Made by a program: the position numbers and the translations under genes
Notes under the pieces: model-generated
Told to the model about the DNA's origin: nothing
Database searches by the model: none
The model's input: the letters and a program-made list of their open reading frames with translations, nothing else
Source: Planctomycetota bacterium
Lineage (GTDB): Bacteria; Planctomycetota; Phycisphaerae; Tepidisphaerales; Tepidisphaeraceae
Direction: 5' to 3'
Assembly: GCA_039182125.1 (NCBI GenBank)
Contig: JBCDCH010000014.1
Coordinates: forward strand, 1 to 64,000
DNA: 64,000 nt
In this document: in pieces, positions 50,854-58,806 of the stretch
Layout: the number at the start of each line of letters is the position of its first letter
Numbering within the stretch: the stretch's first letter is position 1

Positions 50854-52206
50854 CTACCCGTCGAGCGCGCCGCCGTTGCTTTCGATGATCTTCGCATACC
50901 ACTTGTACGAGTCCTTCGGGATGCGCTGCTGCGTCTCGAAGTCGACGTAGACGATGCCGAACCGCATGCGGTAGCCCTCGGCCCATTCGTAGTTGTCGAG
51001 CACGGACCAGTGGAAGTACCCGGCGATGTCGACGTCGTCGGCAGCGGCTCGTTTGAGCGCACGCAGGTAACGGGTGATGAAATCGACCCGCGGGGCATCA
51101 TGGACCTCGCCGTCGACGTGGACCCAGTCCATGCTCGCGCAACCGTTCTCCGTGACGTAGACCGGCAGGCCGTACCGCTCGTTGAAGAGCTTCGGGCCCC
51201 AGTACAGCACTTCGGGCGTGACGGCCCAGTGGAACATCGTGATCGGCCCGCCGACGGGGAATGGCACCGGCTTGGGACCGTCGTCGGTCGCCTTGATCGT
51301 CGGTCCTTGGTAGACGTTGACGCCAAAGAAATCGAGCGGCTCGTGGATGACGCGAGCGATATCGTCCTCGAAGCCGGCGGGCAGGTGCTTGCCGAGAAAT
51401 GCCAGACCGTCATCGGGATATGCCCCCTGGATCGCCGGGCCGCTGTACCAGGTGTCGGACCAGATCCAACGCTTGGGCTCGCAGGTGAACATGAACCGGC
51501 GAGCGGCTTCGATGTCCTCGGGGCTGTCCGATGCTGCGGCAGCAACTGGGCTGGTCGGGGCGAAGCCGACGCGAGCGTCGTCGACCTTTTCACGCAGCAC
51601 CTTCACCGCGCGGCCGTGCGCCATGAGCGTGTGATGCGCCGCGATGACGAGTTCGCTGTCGGGCAGCTTGATCCCGGGCGCGTGCTCACCGGTTTGATGC
51701 CCGAGCCCGAGGAACACCTGCGGCTCATTGAGCGTGAACCAATTCTTCACTCGGTCGCCCAATGCGTCGGCGATGTGCTCGACGTACTCGGCGAACCAGT
51801 CGGCCGACGCGCGGTTGAGCCAGCCACCCTTGCGGAAGGCCCACATTGGCATGTCCCAGTGGAAGAGCGTCGCCCAAGGCGTCACGCCTTTGGCCAGCAG
51901 CGCATCGGCAAGTCGGTCGTAGTAGTCGAGACCGGGCTTGTTGAGTTGACCGTCATCGCTCATCACGCGCGGCCAGGCGATGCTGAAGCGATACGCCTTC
52001 GCACCCAGGTCGGCCATGAGTTGGGCGTCTTCTTCGTAACGGTTGTACTGATCGCAGGCGACCGAGCCGTTATGCTCCTCGAACACTTTGCCGGGCCAAG
52101 CGGCATGCATGTCCCACACGCTCGGCACACGTCCGTCGGTGTGCCCGCCCTCGACTTGATACGACGCAGCGGCCACGCCCCAGAGAAAGTCTTTCGAGAA
52201 GCTCAT
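50854..52206 (-). CDS. GH1-family beta-glucosidase
   Basis: Retaining glycosidase of 450 residues with the family 1 layout. It opens with FLWGVAAASYQVEGG, has the acid/base Glu in TLNEP (residues about 158-162), and the nucleophile Glu in VTENG (about residue 350). WSVLDNYEWAEGY, which lines the aglycone site, is also present. No signal peptide, so it is cytoplasmic and cleaves imported beta-glucosides or beta-galactosides. It lies 20 bases downstream of the NPCBM-type gene on the same strand, and the ferredoxin reductase gene follows. Confidence 0.95.
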   Translation of the reverse strand: MSFSKDFLWGVAAASYQVEGGHTDGRVPSVWDMHAAWPGKVFEEHNGSVACDQYNRYEEDAQLMADLGAKAYRFSIAWPRVMSDDGQLNKPGLDYYDRLADALLAKGVTPWATLFHWDMPMWAFRKGGWLNRASADWFAEYVEHIADALGDRVKNWFTLNEPQVFLGLGHQTGEHAPGIKLPDSELVIAAHHTLMAHGRAVKVLREKVDDARVGFAPTSPVAAAASDSPEDIEAARRFMFTCEPKRWIWSDTWYSGPAIQGAYPDDGLAFLGKHLPAGFEDDIARVIHEPLDFFGVNVYQGPTIKATDDGPKPVPFPVGGPITMFHWAVTPEVLYWGPKLFNERYGLPVYVTENGCASMDWVHVDGEVHDAPRVDFITRYLRALKRAAADDVDIAGYFHWSVLDNYEWAEGYRMRFGIVYVDFETQQRIPKDSYKWYAKIIESNGGALDG

Positions 52207-52226
52207 GGACCGCGAGTGTAGACCGC

Positions 52227-53348
52227 TCAGCGTTTCAGAAAGGTTGGCTCGAGCCAGAGCAGCTCGTCCTGCACGTCGAAGTTCTCACCGTAATCAACCT
52301 CGAGCGTCAGTGACGAACCGCCCGCGATGTCGAGATCGAGGCGGACCGCAACGGCGGACGTGACGTTCCGTGCTTCGTGGATCGACACGCCGTCGAGCAA
52401 CACACGCACCGAGACGTCACCGAGCGGGCGATGGCCGGGGGCAAGTTCGTAGCCGAACCGCAGATGGGTGAACCCTTCAGGAATGTCGAAAGTCAACGTG
52501 CTTCGGGGCCGAACACGCAGGTTGCGTTCTTCGACGAGATAAGGAACCGTCGTACCGGCATCGGACGCGGCGAGGTACGGCGTCATCGTCGCGTCGGTCG
52601 GCGTGAGATCGCTGACGAAACGCACCGGGCCCCCGACTTGCTCGATCTGATCGAGCCAGCTTTTCGAAATCGGTGCGAACGGCTCCGCCGGCGACCCCTC
52701 GGGGCGGCGGATCGTCAACCGCAAAGCGCCGCGCTCGATCGTCACCGCCGAGACCGGATAGGCCCAACCGCCGCCGAGGTGAACGAGGTAGCGTCCCACA
52801 TCCGGAGTTGGCCCGAGCGGCGCGAGTTGCAGCCGGGTCACCGTGGCGAGTTCGACGGCGATGGTTTGACCGTCGTCGGTTTGGATCGTGGCTTGGTCGG
52901 CGTCGAGTTCGAGCACGACGCCACGGAGCACATCATCGTTGGCCAGCCGGAGCACGTCGGTCGCACTGGGCATGCTCGGCAGTGACTGTCCGTACGGCAC
53001 CATGCCCGCGATGGCCGAAAGATCGACCGCGATCTCGCCGACGTTCGCGTCATCGAAGTGCAGCGTTTCGCCGACGGTCTCGATCGGTCGGCCGACCAGC
53101 CTGCCGCCGCCACGCAGGTGCAACGCGAACGTCCCACGCCGGGCATCGAGAGCGGGCGAGGTCCGATCGACACGCACGATCTGATCCCACGGGATGACGG
53201 TTGCCGTGTCGATGCTGACGCCGGCTTCGGGGTCGATCTTCAGAATCTCGGCGTCGATGGAACTGCCGTCGGTCTGAACCACACGCAACTGCGCGAACAC
53301 GGTAACGGGCAGCGACAATGCGAGCGCGATGGCAAGGGCAACACGCAT
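52227..53348 (-). CDS. Secreted protein with C-terminal NPCBM-like domain
   Basis: Protein of 373 residues with a signal peptide (MRVALAIALALSLPVTVFAQ). The first 240 residues are repeated small beta modules of the type LRVVQTDGSSIDAEILKID and DDVLRGVVLELDADQATIQTDDGQTI, read as SH3/PilZ-like or SmpA-style strands. The last 130 (PYLAASDAGTT...FRFGYE-type region through VSVRVLLDGVSIHEARNV and VRLDLDIAGGSSLTLEVDYGEN) resemble the NPCBM carbohydrate-binding fold. It overlaps the upstream repeat-protein gene by one base. Probably periplasmic; ligand unknown. Confidence 0.65.
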   Translation of the reverse strand: MRVALAIALALSLPVTVFAQLRVVQTDGSSIDAEILKIDPEAGVSIDTATVIPWDQIVRVDRTSPALDARRGTFALHLRGGGRLVGRPIETVGETLHFDDANVGEIAVDLSAIAGMVPYGQSLPSMPSATDVLRLANDDVLRGVVLELDADQATIQTDDGQTIAVELATVTRLQLAPLGPTPDVGRYLVHLGGGWAYPVSAVTIERGALRLTIRRPEGSPAEPFAPISKSWLDQIEQVGGPVRFVSDLTPTDATMTPYLAASDAGTTVPYLVEERNLRVRPRSTLTFDIPEGFTHLRFGYELAPGHRPLGDVSVRVLLDGVSIHEARNVTSAVAVRLDLDIAGGSSLTLEVDYGENFDVQDELLWLEPTFLKR

Positions 53349-54427
53349 CAGCTTCCCGGCCCTTTCCCGCTGAACACCGGCAAGTAACGGTTGGGCATTT
53401 GCAGGATGATCAACGCCATCGACGTGGCGTACTCGTCGTTGACCTCGCCGGACCACGCGCCGCTGGTGGCGTTCTGGTTGGCGAGGAGTTCTTCGCGGAT
53501 GGCCGGGAACCACTGCGCCCACCACTCGCCGCCGGCGAGGAAGGCGGCCTGGGCGGCGTAGTAGTGGCCGTAGTAGTAGTGTGCCTGACGACCGCCCCGG
53601 CCCTGGCCGGGGATGTTGCGGAGCAAGTACGCCAACGCCCGCTCGACCTCCGGGCCTTCGCTGATGCCCGCGTAGTACAGACTCGCGAGCCCGGCAGCGC
53701 TGCGGGGAAACGCGCTGCTGCCGTGCGCACGCCCGGCGGCGAGCATGTACGAAAAGCCGCCGTCGGCAGTCTGGCATTTTTTGACGTACTCGACCGCGCG
53801 GTCGATCACTTCGGCGTCGACGTTGATCCCTGCATCACGCGCCGCACGCAACGCCATGATCTGGCAAATCGTGACGGAAACGTCCGCGTCGACCGGGGCC
53901 GGTTGGTAGCGCCAGCCGCCTTCGTGGTTCTGGGACTTCTCGATGAGCTTGACGGCGTCCTTGAGCACCTCCTTGATCCGCGGGTCGCCGGTCATGCCGT
54001 AAACCTCGCCAAGGAAAAGCGCGGCAAAGCCATGGGAGTACATCACGCCGTGAGCATTCTCGGCGCTAAGCAGACCGGACGGCTGGGCGGTGTCGAGGAT
54101 GTAATCAACGGCGCGGGCGACGTTGTCGCCGTAAATGCCCCGACCCGGCAGGTTGCCGGCGGACATGAACGCCAACGCGGCCAGCGAAGTAATAGCGCTC
54201 GATGCGCCGACACCACCACGCGCACCGAACGAACCGTTGTCGTTCTGCCGGGTGGACAGGTAGGCCAATCCACGCTCGATCGCACGGCGCGCTTCGGGCG
54301 TGATCTCTTCACCGGTGATGGGGTCGAATCGTTCCTGGCCGTTGCCGGGCAACGGGGCTTCCTGAGCCAGCGCGGGAGATGTCAGTAACGCCGCGGCCAG
54401 CAACGGTGAGATCGGGAGGTTCCGCAT
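53348..54427 (-). CDS. Secreted terpene-cyclase-fold (squalene/prenyltransferase repeat) protein
   Basis: Protein of 359 residues with a signal peptide (MRNLPISPLLAAALLTSPALAQ). The mature part has repeats of the squalene-cyclase/prenyltransferase alpha-alpha barrel: RAIERGLAYLSTRQNDNGSFG, AVDYILDTAQPSG, KLIEKSQNHEGGWRYQP and YVKKCQTADGGFSY, each ending in the GxW/F-type QW motif. No DxDD catalytic motif is seen, so an enzyme role is doubtful. Such proteins often lie beside DUF4175/Bat genes in planctomycetes. It starts in a TAATG overlap with the DUF4175 stop, which shows coupling. Confidence 0.8.
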   Translation of the reverse strand: MRNLPISPLLAAALLTSPALAQEAPLPGNGQERFDPITGEEITPEARRAIERGLAYLSTRQNDNGSFGARGGVGASSAITSLAALAFMSAGNLPGRGIYGDNVARAVDYILDTAQPSGLLSAENAHGVMYSHGFAALFLGEVYGMTGDPRIKEVLKDAVKLIEKSQNHEGGWRYQPAPVDADVSVTICQIMALRAARDAGINVDAEVIDRAVEYVKKCQTADGGFSYMLAAGRAHGSSAFPRSAAGLASLYYAGISEGPEVERALAYLLRNIPGQGRGGRQAHYYYGHYYAAQAAFLAGGEWWAQWFPAIREELLANQNATSGAWSGEVNDEYATSMALIILQMPNRYLPVFSGKGPGS

Positions 54428-57400
54428 TATTCGCCCTGCGCTTTCTCGTTGAGGCCTCTGTAATAGTCACGAACCAACTGTTCGTAGGCCGGCAGTGTTT
54501 GGTCGTCGGTGCCTTCGATAACGGCTTGGCGCTGGCGTTCGGTGAGTTGGCCCCACTCGTTGACGGCGCCGGCGATGTCGCCGCCGGTAACGGCTTCGCC
54601 GACGTCCATCTCACGCGTGCCGTCAGTGCTGTCCTCGGCGTTGCCCTGGGCGGCGGCGTTTTGCTGGGCGTTGGCTTGTCCGCCTTGCGGCTGCCCTTGA
54701 TTGGGCTGGGCCGCTTGCTGCTCGCCGCCTCCGCCGCCCTGCTGTTGTTGCTGTTGCGACTGCTGCTCGCGAGCTTGTGCGATCAGGTCGTCGAAGTCGA
54801 GCTGGATACGACGCTGGATGATCTGCGTCGTCTTACCCGGGTCGTGGTTGATCGCGAGGCGTTGGCGGCTGCGGGCCATCCGGTCGCCGATGCGATTGAC
54901 CTGTTTTTCCTGGGCGTTTTGGCCTTCGTTACCGCCGAGCAACTCGGCCATGAGCTCGTCGTCCTCGACCTCCTGCTCGGTGACTTCCTCGGGCAGTTGG
55001 TCGCGATTGTCCGGTTCGGGACCGAGTTGCATCTCGCCACGGGAGGCTTTCCGCAAGAGCTCGTCGAGCAGGTTACGCATCTCGCCCTGACGTGCCCCGA
55101 GGCGTTCGAGTTCGCCTTCATTACGGGGCTCGATCGCGGCCTGTTCGATCGTCGCGTCGTTGACCGTTTGCTGAATCGACTGCAAAAGCTTCAGCTCGGT
55201 CACGGTTGGGAAGGACGGCTGATCGCCACCGCCGCCGCCTCCACCACCACCGCCCTGCTGGCGTTGCTCGAACTCCTGTTCCCGTGGCTCCTGCTTGAGG
55301 TTCTCGATCATCGCGTCCAACTGCGCGATCACCGTCGCCTGCTGGGCCTGCGTGCCGGCGGCGGTGTCGGAGTCGGCGAGCTTTTGCTTGACGGCGTTCA
55401 TGCCGTCACGGACCTGGTTGGCGGTCCAGACGTAGACGACACCACCGAGGCCGGCGAGGTCGCTGCTGATGCCGTTCATCGAATCGGCAAGCTTGCCCTG
55501 ACCGGCGGGCATCCGCGTCAACTCCAAGCGGTCGGCGCGGTTGAGTTCACCGGCGACACGCTTGGCCTCCAGCTCGGCGGTCCGCTCGTTGATCGCGATC
55601 TGATCGGTGCGCGTTTGGATCAATCGCTGTCGGATCGCGTCGCGTTGCTGTTGGGCGACCTGTTCGTCGACCTCGTTCTTCTGTTCGTCGAGCAGCGTCT
55701 TGGCTTCACGAAGCGAGGCGAGGGCTTCGTCCATCGACGGGTAGGCGCCGGGCAGGTCGCGGTCGCGGAGCATGATGATCGCACGCTCCATGCGGCCGGC
55801 GGCACGGGTCAGCTTGGCCGCGACTTCGCCGCCGTTGCGTTGCTCCTCGGCGTCCTTGGAGATCGACCGCGTGTTGCGTTCGGTCTGCTGCTGCGACTGG
55901 GAGAGGATGTTGGCGTCGAGGCGATCGGGCGGGACGGGATTGCCCTCGGCGTCGAGGCGTTCGGCGGTCGCGAGCAGTTCGGCGACGACCTCTGCCGCGA
56001 CGGCTTCGAGCCCCTCGGCACCACGCAGGGCGAGGTTGTCGACGTTGTGCCCGGCCTGCCGACGGATGAGCGTCGCGACCTGTTCCTGCAACTCGGCGAG
56101 CTTGCGCTGCATGCGGGCGAGTTGCTGCTTCTCGGCCTCCTTGAGATCCCTGAGGATCATCTCCATGCCGAGCTCAACCTGCTGCTGGTTCTGCTGGGCC
56201 TGTTGGCCGGCGTTCTGCTCGGTTTGCTCGGCGGCTTCCTGCTGCTGCTGGGTGACGTTGCGGCGTTGAGCGGTCTGGGCGGCCTGCTGCATCGCCTCGG
56301 ACGCCTCGGGGTCCGACTGCTTCATCTGCTCGGCCATCTTCTCCATCTGCTCGATGGCCTTCTGCGTCTGCTCGGCGACCTCGCGTTGCTGCTCCGCGGC
56401 GGCGTCGAGTTTTTCCTGCGTGTCTTCCCCGACATCGGCGCGGTCCTTGCCGCGCTCCTGGTTGACGGCTTCGCGCGTGGCCTGGGCGGCTTCGCGTTGC
56501 TTATCGAGGAGGTTTTCAAGTTGTTCGATCGCGCCGCGCAGCGAGCCGATGTTTTCCATCTGCTGGATCGCGTCTTCCAGTTGAGCGACGGCCTGCTGTT
56601 GGGCTTGGCCGGCGTCTTCGAGGGCTTGTTCGCGGCGTGGCTGGGCGGCCTTCTCGGAGGCGGCCGTGGAGAGTTCACCGGTCGCCTCCTTCATCGGCTC
56701 TTCCGCCGCACGCTCGAGCTTCTCGGCAACGGTCTCGGTCAGATCCGTAAGATCCTCGTCTTCCGACGCGTTCTCTTCAAGGCGGTCTTGCAGTTCCTGC
56801 ACCTGCTGGGCCAGTCGCTTGGCGGCACCGGCGGCGGCGCTTTGGTCGCGCACCAGGCGTTTGGCCGTTGCCTGGTCCGCTTCGTCGAGCTCCTGCTTGT
56901 CGCGCGTGTCCTGGGCGAGGTCGCTGGTCTCCTGCCGGGTGCGTTCCTGTCGGCCGCGCACGGCGGAGACCTGATCGCGGATTTGACGCAGGTCGTCGAT
57001 GATCTCGTTGGAGAGGTCTTCTTGCGAAATGATCGTGATGCGGAGCTTACCGGAGAGCGCGGGTGCGTGGCGGGAGCCGGCGCGTTCGTAGTTGTCCTGG
57101 GCGGCGAGTTGGTACTCGAGCACGTCGCCGGGTTCGAGGTCGGCCCCGTCGAGATCGGCAGGCTTCCAGTCGTGGACGAGGCGGAAGCGCACGCCGGTGT
57201 CGCCGCGCTGGGAGCGGGTCCAACCGACGCCGTCGACCGGCTCGGCCTCCGCGACCAGCGGCACCACCCAGTCCACCGGTTCCTCGTCGGGGCCGCCCAG
57301 CTTGCGAACACGCAGCTCGACACCGTCGAAGCCATAGTCGTCCTCGGCAGCAGCGATCAACGGCACCGTCGTGTCGGCGGTGCGGCGCTCGTTGCGGCGG

Positions 57401-58626
57401 GGCTGCTCGATCACGATCGTCGGCGACTGGTCGGGGCGAACCAACAGCCCATACTCGCCGACGGCGCTGTTCTTGAACCCGTCGGCATCGGTCGCGTTCA
57501 CCCGGAAGCGCAGCGAATCCTCGGCGACGAAGCTAGCCGTCGCGGTGTTGCCGTCGAGCACCCAGGGCAACTCGGGCAGCTGCGTCTCGCCCAGCGGCAC
57601 GAGGTCGATCATGTCGCCGAGCTGTTTGTTGAAGGCAACGCGGAGCGTGACCGACGACCCCTGGCCGACGACGGCGGTGCCGCGGGCGAGGTCGAAGGTC
57701 TTCTCATCACGGCTCGGCACATACGCCGGCGGCGTCGCGACGGCCGACACCGACTCGACCCGCAGGCGCGGCACGATTTGCACCGGCGCGAGCGTCGCCT
57801 CGGCATCGCCGGCCTCGACGCGGATGTTCAGCGGGGCCGCGGTGTCGCCGTTGACCAAGCGGGTGTCGAGGGTTGCGGCGTAGCGGTTGCCATCAATGCG
57901 TTCGAGGAAGACCTCGCGTTCCTGGCCATCGCCGGTGCGGTACTTGGCGATCGGGCGTAGGTCTTCGCGGTCGCCCTTGTCGACGGTGATTTCGACCATG
58001 ACCCGTTGGCCGGCGGGGACTTTCTCGGGCAGCGTGGCGGGCAGACCGATGACCTGCTGGGTCGGCCAGTCGGCGGCGTCGAAGGGCGTGAACAGGCGCG
58101 ACGCGATGATGCCGCGATAGGTTTGGCCGATGAGGACGGCCCCGAGCACCAGCACCAGCAACGCCGCGACGCCGCCCGTGAAGGTGAAGAGTGCGGGCTT
58201 GGGTTGGATGACCTGGGAGAAGTTGACGTGGGCCGCGATGTCGCCGGCCTGGGTCATGACTTTGCTACGCATCCGCTCGGAGCCGACCTTGTCCTGGGTC
58301 GTCGCGAAGTTCACGGCAGAACGCAGGCGATCGTCGAACTCGGGGAAGACCGTCTCGACCCGCCCGGCCATGTCCGAAAGCGTCACCCGCTCCGACGCCG
58401 GCTTGACGATGAAGCGGTAGCCGACGTAACCGAGCAACACGAACGAGCCGAGCAGCAGCACCATCCGCGGGATCGCCGCCAGGTCGAGGAAGTAGTCGGC
58501 GGCGACGACGAACAGCGACGCCCCGGCAAACGCCGCCAACAGCAACCCGAGCCCGTAGACCAGGCTCAGCGCCTTGGCCTTCTGCCGCAGCGATTCCAGG
58601 ACGTCGATGAGTTGCTGGACGGGCAT
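54427..58626 (-). CDS. DUF4175-family giant membrane protein
   Basis: Protein of 1399 residues. Two N-terminal TM helices (ALSLVYGLGLLLAAFAGASLFVVAA and IPRMVLLLGSFVLLGYVGYRFIV) and a third near residue 150 (FTFTGGVAALLVLVLGAVLIG) precede a periplasmic beta-rich region (about 175-530) and then a very long Gln/Glu/Ala-rich coiled coil (about 540-1330, for example EQQREVAEQTQKAIEQMEK). The layout matches DUF4175 proteins found with Bat/VWA genes. A mechanical or stress role in the envelope is likely but unproven. It is followed by the repeat-protein gene, overlapping by one base. Confidence 0.85.
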   Translation of the reverse strand: MPVQQLIDVLESLRQKAKALSLVYGLGLLLAAFAGASLFVVAADYFLDLAAIPRMVLLLGSFVLLGYVGYRFIVKPASERVTLSDMAGRVETVFPEFDDRLRSAVNFATTQDKVGSERMRSKVMTQAGDIAAHVNFSQVIQPKPALFTFTGGVAALLVLVLGAVLIGQTYRGIIASRLFTPFDAADWPTQQVIGLPATLPEKVPAGQRVMVEITVDKGDREDLRPIAKYRTGDGQEREVFLERIDGNRYAATLDTRLVNGDTAAPLNIRVEAGDAEATLAPVQIVPRLRVESVSAVATPPAYVPSRDEKTFDLARGTAVVGQGSSVTLRVAFNKQLGDMIDLVPLGETQLPELPWVLDGNTATASFVAEDSLRFRVNATDADGFKNSAVGEYGLLVRPDQSPTIVIEQPRRNERRTADTTVPLIAAAEDDYGFDGVELRVRKLGGPDEEPVDWVVPLVAEAEPVDGVGWTRSQRGDTGVRFRLVHDWKPADLDGADLEPGDVLEYQLAAQDNYERAGSRHAPALSGKLRITIISQEDLSNEIIDDLRQIRDQVSAVRGRQERTRQETSDLAQDTRDKQELDEADQATAKRLVRDQSAAAGAAKRLAQQVQELQDRLEENASEDEDLTDLTETVAEKLERAAEEPMKEATGELSTAASEKAAQPRREQALEDAGQAQQQAVAQLEDAIQQMENIGSLRGAIEQLENLLDKQREAAQATREAVNQERGKDRADVGEDTQEKLDAAAEQQREVAEQTQKAIEQMEKMAEQMKQSDPEASEAMQQAAQTAQRRNVTQQQQEAAEQTEQNAGQQAQQNQQQVELGMEMILRDLKEAEKQQLARMQRKLAELQEQVATLIRRQAGHNVDNLALRGAEGLEAVAAEVVAELLATAERLDAEGNPVPPDRLDANILSQSQQQTERNTRSISKDAEEQRNGGEVAAKLTRAAGRMERAIIMLRDRDLPGAYPSMDEALASLREAKTLLDEQKNEVDEQVAQQQRDAIRQRLIQTRTDQIAINERTAELEAKRVAGELNRADRLELTRMPAGQGKLADSMNGISSDLAGLGGVVYVWTANQVRDGMNAVKQKLADSDTAAGTQAQQATVIAQLDAMIENLKQEPREQEFEQRQQGGGGGGGGGGDQPSFPTVTELKLLQSIQQTVNDATIEQAAIEPRNEGELERLGARQGEMRNLLDELLRKASRGEMQLGPEPDNRDQLPEEVTEQEVEDDELMAELLGGNEGQNAQEKQVNRIGDRMARSRQRLAINHDPGKTTQIIQRRIQLDFDDLIAQAREQQSQQQQQQGGGGGEQQAAQPNQGQPQGGQANAQQNAAAQGNAEDSTDGTREMDVGEAVTGGDIAGAVNEWGQLTERQRQAVIEGTDDQTLPAYEQLVRDYYRGLNEKAQGE

Positions 58627-58685
58627 GGGGGCTCCTTGATACCAAAATACAGACGGGCAAACCCGCGAAATGTTACGTCGAAGTT

Positions 58686-58786
58686 GTCATTCCGAGCGCA
58701 GCCGAGGGATCTAGCACCGGACACCGACCGCTCGAATCAGCCGCCGGGCGTCCGGTGCTAGATCCCTCGGCTGCGCTCGGGATGAC
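58686..58786. repeat. Long inverted repeat with 37-base arms
   Basis: Arm one (58686-58722, starting GTCATTCCGAGCGCAGCCGA) and arm two (58750-58786, ending CTGCGCTCGGGATGAC) are reverse complements over 37 bases with one mismatch, separated by 27 bases. It occupies the gap between the VWA and DUF4175 genes, both minus strand. Its core resembles that of the repeat at 49939-49972. As RNA it would form a very stable hairpin that could lower read-through into the DUF4175 gene. Confidence 0.85.
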
Positions 58787-58806
58787 GGAGGTTGAGTCTT
58801 CATCGT

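Noticed and set aside
50835-51593. Upstream in-frame extension of the ferredoxin reductase
   Set aside because: It would overlap the GH1 gene in another frame, and its sequence is Ser/Thr/Arg-rich shadow; the true protein starts at 50834.
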